Of a DNA stretch of 64,000 bases, positions 15,275 through 24,465 are shown piece by piece. Positions within the stretch are counted from its first letter, which is position 1. Every line of letters begins with the position of its first letter. The stretch lies in the NCBI GenBank assembly GCA_025094145.1, contig JALLLS010000028.1, positions 345,763-409,762 on the forward strand. Reading direction: 5' to 3'. A model generated the notes under the pieces. The model was given only the letters and a program-made list of their open reading frames with translations, was not told the DNA's origin and did no database searches. The position numbers and the translations under genes were made by a program. The stretch is from Spinellus fusiger. Lineage: Eukaryota > Mucoromycota > Mucoromycetes > Mucorales > Phycomycetaceae.

Positions 15275-16398
15275 GAGGTGTGTATAGAATATCTTGAATA
15301 GGCCTCTCATAGGCCTCTCATAGGCATTGGCTATGGATAGAACAGGCTTAGATAGATAGATCAGAGATAGAATATGCATACACAACTGTCTATAGGCTGG
15401 TGTTCTCTTACTGATCAACAGTACTATAAATACCACCCCTTGCTTCTCTTCATGGCTGTCGTTTGTTAATAACTTCATATCAACGAGGAACCAGTGGAGG
15501 CGGGACAAGAAGCCACTTACAATCCTCCTCTTCTGTCCTGATGAGTGCATTGGACTTGGAAACAAATGTGGTGCTGGAGACTCTTACTTTTGGATGCCAC
15601 ATGAATTCATCTTTTAGTTGATATTCTTTAGAATAGAGTGTATAACAGTAGTATCTTGAATGTAGAGAAGCATCTTTTGTACAGTCTTCCTATCAGATCT
15701 CATAGAGATAAAGGCACTCTGGTTCTCTTACAAGGTTGAATTGCAAGAGTGTCTTCTATTTTATTGTTTTGGTGCATCCATTCGTTATGTATCTGACACC
15801 CCGAGGGTTAAAAGTCATTCATTTTATCTATTTATCTTTGCTATTCTATGCATTCTATGCATTCTGAAATTTATTTTTGTCTTGTCCTTGATTTTATGTG
15901 AATTAAGCCATTCCGTGTTTATTTTCATGTCTATTTTTTTTTCTTTCTTTCTTCAAAGCGAATTGAACACTCGCATGCAGAGCACTTGAATGCAGAAACT
16001 GCTTTTTAAAGACCAGGGTGTGTAGGTGTGTAGCGTGAGGTAATGACGGAGGGGTCATTGACAGTGCAGCACAAGCGCCAGAAAGCGTCGCCAACAACAT
16101 TGAGGAGGGTTGTGAGTGCAGAGAAGTTGATGCGCGTGGGCAGTTCGTGGCTGGATCGAGGAAACGCCAGATGTGCGATGTAGATCATCGTATAAATACC
16201 CGTGTGCTGCAACTGCATGAGGTAGAATGTAATGCCAAATCCTAGATCAGAAGTTAGTTATGAAAATGAGGTCTTTAAGGCTCATCCAAAGAGTGTATTG
16301 CGTTACCATGAGTCTTGAAAAAGAAAGCTAGACGGAGAAGATCATGGCATAGATCATAGTTTGCTGTGATCTGAACCTTGGCTTCACCAAAACTAAGA
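15275..16398 (+). repeat. Left arm of the palindrome
   Basis: 1,124 bp, paired with 18496-19619. It carries, on the minus strand, the 3' exons of the FGEAK-family pseudogene (16398-16006) and about 700 bp of downstream sequence, including a 146-codon ORF that runs out of the arm into flanking repeat DNA. Confidence 0.93.
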
Positions 16399-17133
16399 GA
16401 TGGACCAAACAAAAGTTGTCTTATTTTGCTGATCACAGCGTCCGATCTTTGCTAAGATGTTTCGGTCATAGTAATATCTGACCAGCACAAGGGCACACCA
16501 TTGGCTGGATTAGCAAGGAGACATGACAAGATGGGGTCAAAGTACGAGCATGTCAGTTCGTTTTCGCCAATACATTTTTCATCCTTTAAGGCGTATGCAA
16601 GTAGTTTGCTGCTTCTTGGGCAGGGAGTGGGTATTGGTGGTATCCCTGGTATCAATGGCACTGTTAGGTACTCCACAGATGTACCTATCGTCATTCTCTG
16701 TTTCAGATATAGTGCAAGACATGTGTTGGCTAGTCACTGACGCTGCTTCAGTTCTCAGAACACTTGTGGCGTGGTCTGGAGAGCTCTTTTGAGTGTTCAG
16801 TTCAGCAAGCTCTCGTTGTTTCTCCATCCAAAAATGATCCCATGATGCTGTCTGTCTCCAAGCTTTCATTTTATCAAGTTCGGCCTCGCTCTCAAGAACA
16901 TGTTTGATGATGATTGACCGGTATCGATGAATGTCCTTTTGCTTTTTCAAATGACCAAAATGATTGACAAACGCCTTCAATATCGATTGAGCCTTATTCT
17001 CAATGCACCATTGCGCTTCAGACGAAAGAATTCTTCGCTGCTTTTGGGCTGGTCGTTCTCTACTAAAATTTCCAAATGAGTTTTGGAATCTTCTGCTATT
17101 TACTATGCAAGCATTGTTCAAGCTGTTTTGCAT
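16006..17133 (-). pseudogene. FGEAK-family repeat protein, nonsense- and frame-broken copy
   Basis: Reading minus-strand, three pieces form one degenerate protein. Piece one (from about 17070) includes AQWCIENKAQSILKAFVNHFG and MKAWRQTASWDHFWMEKQREL. Piece two, in another frame (16694-16455), has KCIGENELTCSYFDPILSCLL and WSDITMTETS. Piece three, in the same frame as piece two after a TAG at 16452-16454, reads QRSDAVISKIRQLLFGPSLSFGEAKVQ, TANYDLCHDLLRLAFFFKTHG, then after a short intron FGITFYLMQLQHTGIYTMIYI and IAHLAFPRSSHELPTRINFS. I recall this architecture as a family of uncharacterised proteins repeated many times in mucoralean genomes; function unknown. The stop codon and frame change argue for a dead copy, although an intron between pieces one and two cannot be excluded. 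Confidence 0.6.
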
Positions 17134-17812
17134 TGGTTATGCTTGTTCAAAGCAGCTCAATCTTCTTTTCAAGATAAGCCCAGACATATTCAATTGGGTT
17201 AAGATCTGGACTTTGTGCAGGCCAAAAATCAAACCTTCAATACTACATCTCTCTTGTTTGTACTATCTACTTTATGCTCTTTTGTGGCAAGGAGCACTGT
17301 CTTCTTGGAAGAGCATGGTCTCTTTAAGATTCTCTTTCAATTTATGGAACTAAGAAAGAAAGTATTTGGCAACTCCATTCACATACGTGTCTTGATCAAT
17401 CGATCTCTACAAGAGTATAAGATGTCCTACACCTTCGTGCCAAGAGCAACCCCAACACCATGGCTGAGCCCTGCCATACTTGTATGTTTATTGCGTATGA
17501 CGCTCCTATACCTTTCACTTTCTTCCTGATCACTCTAGTCCCATTATCATTGCCCATAACTGTTAAACGAGATTTGTCAGACCAAATATGTTACTCCACC
17601 TCTCCATGGCCAAATCAACCTTGTTTTTATACAATAGGACAATCTGTGCTCTTTGGGATGTCAAGATCATCAGCAATCTCTTGATAAGTAGCATATCTTT
17701 TCCATTGTCCTATGATTTGACCTCTAATAAACATAGTATGCTCTCTTCTTTTGATGGGACTATCTTTATGTTCTTTACTAATAGCCTGTTTATTTCTACT
17801 GCTTAAGGTCAT
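17000..17812 (-). pseudogene. Degenerate Tc1-type DDE transposase
   Basis: Minus-strand fragments in the usual order: a helix-turn-helix start (FIRGQIIGQWKRYATYQEIADDLDIPKST, 17812-17640), then, in shifted frames, MAGLSHGVGVALGTKV, FQEDSAPCHKRA with the second catalytic Asp (near 17300), and WPAQSPDLNPIEYVWAYLEKK with the third acidic residue (near 17215). Stops and frame changes follow. A sequence resembling a terminal repeat (TTCTGCTATTT) occurs near 17090 and, inverted, near 18050 (AAATAGCAGAATAG), which could mark the element ends, but I give that little weight. Confidence 0.7.
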
Positions 17813-17821
17813 CTTTTGAAT

Positions 17822-18495
17822 AAGTCATAAGAGAGAAGAAAAAGACCTCTGTCTTATTTATGAAGAATAAAAAATCAAAATTGGTTCACCATCCACTCAT
17901 TTATTACACGGGACTACAATGTAATAAGGAAAAGAAAATGGAAGATGTATGAGATAGTGGGGTTTGACCACTCTATCTTCTTGGATGTTTGGTTAAAAGT
18001 ACTGTTGAAGGAAAAGTAGATAAACCCCTATGTTATAGGGAATAAAATAGCAGAATAGTATAAAAAGTGTCCTTGTTTACTTCTTTAATAAAAAATTCAT
18101 CTCTTCCTTGTTTCTTCTCATCTTCCTCTGACGCAAATGCGACTCTTTGGCAGTGATGTTCTTAGCTTGATTTTCACTCCATTCTTATATATATATATGT
18201 ATATATCAATGTAATGAATACAATATTGCTTATACTGATAAAGTCTATTTTTTCCATTGTGAACTGTTTAATGGAGAGATGCTTGTTACAGTAAGTTGTG
18301 AGCTTGCTAGGCCGACTGAACGTCCATGATACCCTGGGCTTGAACCTCAGTACTGTTGTATCTGAAGCATGACCAAGGGTTTCCAAAGAGCTACTCAGAG
18401 AACTAGAGTCATCCCGTTTCTTGTTTGCCGCCTGATGACGCCTTATGAGTGTAGTTTCAAACAAAGGGTTTACAAATACGCTCTGGATTACACCG
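17822..18495. other. Palindrome centre, non-coding part
   Basis: 674 bp between the transposase relic and the right arm. AT-rich; contains (TA)n near 18189 and minus-strand ORF remnants (to 96 codons at 18174-18464) without recognisable domains. Confidence 0.4.
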
Positions 18496-18888
18496 TCTTA
18501 GTTTTGGTGAAGCCAAGGTTCAGATCACAGCAAACTATGATCTATGCCATGATCTTCTCCGTCTAGCTTTCTTTTTCAAGACTCATGGTAACGCAATACA
18601 CTCTTTGGGTGAGCCTTAAAGACCTCATTTTCATAACTAACTTCTGATCTAGGATTTGGCATTACATTCTACCTCATGCAGTTGCAGCACACGGGTATTT
18701 ATACGATGATCTACATCGCACATCTGGCGTTTCCTCGATCCAGCCACGAACTGCCCACGCGCATCAACTTCTCTGCACTCACAACCCTCCTCAATGTTGT
18801 TGGCGACGCTTTCTGGCGCTTGTGCTGCACTGTCAATGACCCCTCCGTCATTACCTCACGCTACACACCTACACACCCTGGTCTTTAA
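18496..18888 (+). pseudogene. 5'-truncated duplicate of the FGEAK-family gene
   Basis: The mirror copy in the right arm. It opens at SFGEAKVQITANYDLCHDLL right at the arm boundary, splices at CATG|GTAACG to GATTTGGCATTAC, and ends at the same stop as the left copy (18886-18888). Sequence upstream of 18496 does not continue the protein, so this copy lacks a start and its 5' half. Confidence 0.65.
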
Positions 18889-19619
18889 AAAGCAGTTTCT
18901 GCATTCAAGTGCTCTGCATGCGAGTGTTCAATTCGCTTTGAAGAAAGAAAGAAAAAAAAATAGACATGAAAATAAACACGGAATGGCTTAATTCACATAA
19001 AATCAAGGACAAGACAAAAATAAATTTCAGAATGCATAGAATGCATAGAATAGCAAAGATAAATAGATAAAATGAATGACTTTTAACCCTCGGGGTGTCA
19101 GATACATAACGAATGGATGCACCAAAACAATAAAATAGAAGACACTCTTGCAATTCAACCTTGTAAGAGAACCAGAGTGCCTTTATCTCTATGAGATCTG
19201 ATAGGAAGACTGTACAAAAGATGCTTCTCTACATTCAAGATACTACTGTTATACACTCTATTCTAAAGAATATCAACTAAAAGATGAATTCATGTGGCAT
19301 CCAAAAGTAAGAGTCTCCAGCACCACATTTGTTTCCAAGTCCAATGCACTCATCAGGACAGAAGAGGAGGATTGTAAGTGGCTTCTTGTCCCGCCTCCAC
19401 TGGTTCCTCGTTGATATGAAGTTATTAACAAACGACAGCCATGAAGAGAAGCAAGGGGTGGTATTTATAGTACTGTTGATCAGTAAGAGAACACCAGCCT
19501 ATAGACAGTTGTGTATGCATATTCTATCTCTGATCTATCTATCTAAGCCTGTTCTATCCATAGCCAATGCCTATGAGAGGCCTATGAGAGGCCTATTCAA
19601 GATATTCTATACACACCTC
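18496..19619 (-). repeat. Right arm of the palindrome
   Basis: 1,124 bp, the reverse complement of 15275-16398. The breakpoint at 18496 cuts the FGEAK-family coding frame just before its SFGEAK motif, so this arm carries only the 3' half of that gene, whereas the left copy continues into the centre. That makes the left copy the probable source. Confidence 0.93.
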
Positions 19620-19634
19620 ATCTATTTATACATA

Positions 19635-20379
19635 CACTATTTTTGGAAATAATTTGCGCACCCTCAGAAAAATACTGCTACTTTTTTTTTTTACTTTTTA
19701 CTTTTTTACATATTTTATATTTTATATTTTACATTTTATATTTTACACAAAGTGTATGAAATTTATCAATGTGAATTTTTACTTGAATATGTTTCAAATC
19801 TCGAAGAAGAGTAACGACAAAAATCCCTTAAGATCACTGATAAGAACATCGCTAAATGCTTCAGTAATCCTCATATTCAAAGCCTCACTTTCCAAGAGCT
19901 TTTCTATTTTAAGCTTACTCTTCACAACAGACCAAAATTGCTCAATCCGATTAAGCTCAGGAAACTCTGGTGGAAGAGATAAGCATCCATAGTCGCGACT
20001 TGCAATAACTCTACTAATTCTTTTAGTGAAAGTGTGCTTTCTTAAATGATAGATCACACTTTTCCATCATAAAGTTGTAGCCTTTTTGATGGCCTTGGGA
20101 TCTGACTATAAGTCCAGGGTGGTTAATTCCAATTAAGTACTGTAGTCTGTGATATTTTGAAGAAGAAAACATTCTTTATCTACATCCATAAATATGGGCT
20201 TATTTCCAGATTCATTGATAACATTTCCCTGTCCATCTCCATAGTAATTTTTTAAGCCCACTCTTGAAGAAATAATATTTCGAAATGCAAAAGATATTTA
20301 TAAAACTGTGCAAAAAAATAAAAATAAAAAAGTGTGCAATTTTTTTCTGAGTTTGTGCGAATAATTTCCGAAAATAGTG
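19635..20379. mobile_element. Degenerate mariner-like element with TA target duplication
   Basis: A 745-bp element with imperfect terminal inverted repeats of about 40 bp: the left end begins CACTATTTTTGGAAATAATT and the right end, reverse-complemented, CACTATTTTCGGAAATTATT, both continuing with GCGCA/CGCA and CTCAGAAAAA. A TA dinucleotide flanks each side (19633-19634 and 20380-20381), the target duplication expected of Tc1/mariner insertion. Inside is the C-terminal part of a transposase on the minus strand. Internal length is short, so part has been deleted. The left end lies 15 bp from the right arm of the palindrome. Confidence 0.85.
19794..20057 (-). pseudogene. C-terminal fragment of a mariner-like transposase
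   Basis: Reads SLPPEFPELNRIEQFWSVVKSKLKIEKLL followed by ISDLKGFLSLL. LPPxxPELNxIEQFW holds the third acidic residue of the DDE triad (the Glu of IEQ). It lacks the N-terminal DNA-binding region and the first catalytic Asp; upstream minus-strand sequence contains stops. A typical SPELNPIEQ motif is altered here to PELNRIEQ. Confidence 0.8.
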
Positions 20380-20381
20380 TA

Positions 20382-20796
20382 TATGTTTTTATTTTCCTTC
20401 AGAAGGCTAACTTTGTTAAGTAACCTCTTTATTTCACTAAGTCAGCAACGCTACTATGTGGCAGACAACTCACCCAAGAACTCTTCATGTTTGTATTTTA
20501 TTTCTCGCGTGCTCCGACATTACACAAACTTCTTTCCGTAAGTAGGACCAACTATTATCGGAAAAATGAAAAGAACAAAGCGTTCTATTAAAGCATATTT
20601 TTCAAACAACAGAAAGATGTGCCACACAAAGATGCTCCATTTGTTATTATTATTATTGTTATTATTATTATTAGAGGTATCTGTTGCTATAACAACAGCC
20701 ATAAACACTTGCTTTTCTCTTTTTCTCTTTTCTTTCTTTCTTTTCTTTTCTCTTTCTCTTTTTCTCTGTTAAAATTATTATATATCTACTCCTTTT
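20382..20796. other. Spacer / promoter of the kelch gene
   Basis: 415 bp with a TTATTA simple repeat (20642-20672) and a long CT-rich tract (20708-20768) that ends just upstream of the ATG, typical of fungal promoters. Confidence 0.45.
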
Positions 20797-21771
20797 ATGC
20801 TTCCTATAAACCAATGGTTTTTATGTCATCTGCTGTCATGTTTCCTTGGCAACGTCTTGGCAAGTTATGAAGCCATGTCTCAGTCAGAGAGTCCTATAAA
20901 AGACCGATTTGCTGCTGCTACATTTATATATAACAACGCACTCTACACTTACGGAGGAACAACACGCGACAGTCTCTATAGCAACGACTTTTTGTGCACT
21001 TCTATTAATCCTAACAATGGACACATAGTGAAAGAAGTAGTTCCTCTCCCTCTTCCAGGACCCTCTTGTACCTATTCCCAGGCAGTGGTTGTTAAGGACA
21101 CTGTCTATCTTTTTGTAGGCAGTGGACCTGGACTCCAATCCAATGACACAATACCTATCTACACTTATGACTTTGCTATTAAGAATGATGTATGGAAGCG
21201 AGTCAATACTACTCTTGTTGGGGCAACATCAGGGCCACCTGTAAGAAGAGATTTCACTGCTACATTGGCCTCAAATGGCATAGTGTATACGTATGGAGGC
21301 AGTGATCTTTCTCTCAGCACCAATCTAAATGACATTTGGTCGTTTGATCCGGTCACTTATCGGTATGCAAATATTACACAGCCTGGCCAAGCCTACATGG
21401 CAGCACATACAGCCACCGCTCTTTTGTAAGTCCACTCTCCTCTCAGTCTTTTTTGTCATGAACAGCAGCTCATACGTAAAGGGTGGAATAGGGATGGGTC
21501 TATTGTGTTTGTTACTGGCAGTACATCTGATAACTCCACCTCTACTTCGAATCTATTGGATCCTGCTTTTGCTACTGTTTACAATGTCTACTCTAACCAA
21601 TGGACTGTCAAGAGTATTGGAGGTGCTCAAGTGAATGCAAGAGCGAGTGCAAGTGCTGTTCTTGGTAAGAGCTACTTCTCTATAAGAAGAATATATATTC
21701 ACTCACTTATTACTATAGCACCTGATAACAGTTCTATTTATCTGTTGACAGGCAAGTCATCAAAATACGAG

Positions 21772-21803
<32 letters not shown>

Positions 21804-24048
21804 TGTTATTTATACCTGTACTTAGGAAACAATGCTGCTATTGATTGGGAATTGGAAGTATTCAATGATGTGTTTATATTGGATACAGTTCAATGGAGTT
21901 GGTCTAAACCTGATATTCAAGGAACCGACTTTCCTCGTCGATATTATGGTTCTGCTGGATTCATAGATGATAACCATCTTTTGGTAATTAATGGTAAAGA
22001 CTCTGTCTATCTACATGTTTATGTATATGAATCTTTATGTATAAAATTCTTGTTCTTAATGGTGTGCTTATCGCTGTCTATTCTTATATAGGGGCCACTG
22101 GTAACATCTACAATCACGATGTGAATGTTCTGCGTGTGGATGCTAATATCAATCCATCCTTTCTGTGGCTAAGCACACCCGCAGAGTATTTAACTGGTCT
22201 ACGCACAGACACAGATTCCTTGAGCGGACTAAGTCCAGGGGCGATTGCTGGTATTGTCATTGGCATTGTTATTTTTGTTGCTGCTCTTCTTATTATTGCA
22301 TGGAGAGCATGGGACGCTATTGTTTCTTTTATTGTCCATCTTCACTATAATGTATTATGGAAGCCTAGGTAAAGTGGACTTTTTCTTCTTATCTCTTTTA
22401 ATGAATAACTCGACTCACTCTTACTAGATCAGGAGAACCCCTTTGGACAGAAACATGCCGTCTTATCTCTCGCTTTACTCTTCTTGTTCTCTTTCTTGCC
22501 TTCTTCTCTTTCAATCTGTGGCAGGTATTGAGTAGTGCAAAGGCAACTCTCACTCTCACTGCGAGTGCCACTGTGGTCCCTGTGCCTGATATCCGTTTCT
22601 GCTTTGATGGTTGGCCCAATGGTCCTGAAGTTGACTTTCTCAATCTCACCAATCTGGGTTGCCGTACTGATCTGGGCTACAACTGTCGTGATTTTGTTAC
22701 CTTGTTAAATGCCTCTATTCACCAACCAGTGTTTTCGGATCAATTGGGTGATGTTGACTGCTTCTTGTTTTCTCCTCCACGCTGGTTCCAACTCTCTGAC
22801 GGGAATCTTCAAGAAGGGAACGGAACCCTGCTACAATTCACCTTCTATGGCAATGCCAATGTCCAGGGAGCCATCCATGTCACTGTCTATCCTCCTGGCA
22901 TGGATCCTAATGTGGTTCTTTATAACATCACTACGACCAATATCCCACAGGCCCTGACCAGCCAGCAAATCAAAAAATGGCTCAGCAATGAATTAAATAA
23001 TAAGCAGACAGAGAATATCTATGATCTGTCTCCCTCTACCTATGGCTCTCTTAGCTACCAGATCCAAGACCACCAGTACCTACAGGACAATGGGTGGAAT
23101 CAAGTCGGATTTCTGCCTATCCTGAACCACACCGCAGAAGTCACCACTCTCTTTCGTCCTGGTGTCACCAATCCAATGGTCCAAGCCAATTCGTACATGA
23201 TTGGTCGTCTTGCTGTATTTCCCAACGATTATGCTCTAGTGACATTAAGAGAGCAAAAGGTGTTCTCTCTGCTGAATGCGCTTGGATTTGTGGGTGGTGT
23301 GTTTAGTCTTTTTGTGGCTGTACAGGCATGGTTGTTTGGATTTCGTCCCAACTCTCCTTGGGGTGTTGTCCATCGATGGTCTGTGGGGACACTGAAGCGT
23401 TCTATTAAGCAGCGACTTCGCAATCAATTCGATTCGCTTCGTACTCCCATTCCTCTTGTGAATCCTGTGCACCACCGTTTCTCTGCTCTGAGTCCAACAG
23501 ATAGAAAGCAGCGAGAGGAGGCAGGCGTAGTGTTGGATCCAATGAGAGATGACATTGATCAGGACAATCGATTGGATCTTATGGAAAGACGCATGCAACT
23601 GATGGAACTCTTGTTTAAATCTTATTACATTAATGATGAGATATTTAAAGAGTTGGATTCGGCAGTCAAGCAAAAACAGAACAACGATCTACTGCCATTG
23701 CTGGGTAGGTCAAGAGATATTTCGATGGATTCTTCTGGATTACCTTCTGGGTTGCCCCCTAGAATACCACCCATGGGCCTTGTACTGTCCACACAGGGTC
23801 CTTCCAATGGTCTTGGGGCGAGTCATCATAGCAGTGTAAATGTGATTGCAGGCGACACAAATACAGACACAGACACCTCATCCATCATGCGACAAAGAAG
23901 ACTCTCCTCCCCCATCCTGCCCATGGAATTCAATGCCCGTGCCCACTTGCCTCACTTTGCTGAAGCCCCATCCTATCCTTCAGGGAGATCTTCTCTTGAG
24001 GCACCAGCAGGTTCTGATCAATCATTATTAGGGAATCATCGTGTTTAG
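20797..24048 (+). CDS. Kelch-repeat transmembrane protein with large C-terminal module
   Basis: A single multi-exon gene. Exon 1 (20797-21425) starts with a hydrophobic signal-like stretch (WFLCHLLSCFLGNVLA) and continues with kelch blades (RFAAATFIYNNALYTYGG; ASNGIVYTYGGSDLSLSTNLNDIWSFD). Joining 21425 to the exon beginning GGATGGGTC gives AALLDGSIVFVTGSTSD, another blade. Later exons hold RRYYGSAGFIDDNHLLVINGK, a transmembrane helix (AIAGIVIGIVIFVAALLIIAW), and KPR|SGEPLWTETCRLISRF, where the intron at 22371 is removed in frame. A second helix (LLVLFLAFFSFNLW), a Cys-containing outer domain (VPDIRFCFDGWPNG; CRTDLGYNC) and a third helix (VFSLLNALGFVGGVFSLFVAVQAW) precede a Ser/Pro-rich cytoplasmic tail. 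I recall similar kelch/GEPxWTE proteins in Mucoromycota; function unknown. About 1,000 residues. Confidence 0.82.
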
Positions 24049-24465
24049 CATGCAGAATAATAATAAAGCGAGCAAAGTGTATAAATAGCAGTGCATTGAG
24101 TCCTGACATGCTCATTCAATAACATGGCAAATGCATGGTAAATGTCACACATGGAACACAGATAGTTTACACGTTGTCCTTATCCGCCTTTGAGTGAAGA
24201 AGAATGAAACGTCACTTGCAGCCATACACCAGAACGGCGCTCCAACGTTCCCACCATAGATAGGCAGAGAATAGGAGGGAGACGGAAAATCATCTCTTTT
24301 TCTTCTTAATCTTTTTCTTTCTTTTCATTTAGTCATATTTATTCATTGATTCTTGTTGATTCTTGTTGATTCTCTTTTCTCTCTTATTGAATTCTCTATC
24401 GATTGGCTGAATTGAATTCTTTGGTAGAGACAGAACATTCATAGGCACAACCACCCACTGTAACC
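24049..24465. other. Spacer before the coiled-coil gene
   Basis: 417 bp with a CT-rich tract (24293-24330) and a GATTCTTGTT duplication (24349-24370). No gene seen. Confidence 0.4.

Larger units (their letters stand above)
15275..19619. mobile_element. 4.3-kb palindromic island with 1,124-bp inverted-repeat arms
   Basis: The left arm 15275-16398 and the right arm 18496-19619 are reverse complements of the same length (1,124 bp each); the single mismatch I found is T at 16285 against G at 18609 (C on the aligned strand). Three ORFs in one arm recur identically in the other. Both boundaries are sharp: GAGGTGTGTATAG outside, AAAACTAAGA inside. The 2,097-bp centre holds a decayed Tc1-type transposase and the 5' part of an FGEAK-family gene whose 3' part lies in the arms. 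I see no target-site duplication at the outer ends (AAAA|GAGG left, CCTC|ATCT right), so it may be an inverted duplication rather than a transposon with long terminal repeats. Confidence 0.93.

Noticed and set aside
15275..15290. The palindrome as a standard Tc1/mariner element
   Set aside because: Its outer ends lack TA duplications, and the arms are far longer than Tc1 terminal repeats; the transposase inside is off-centre and broken.
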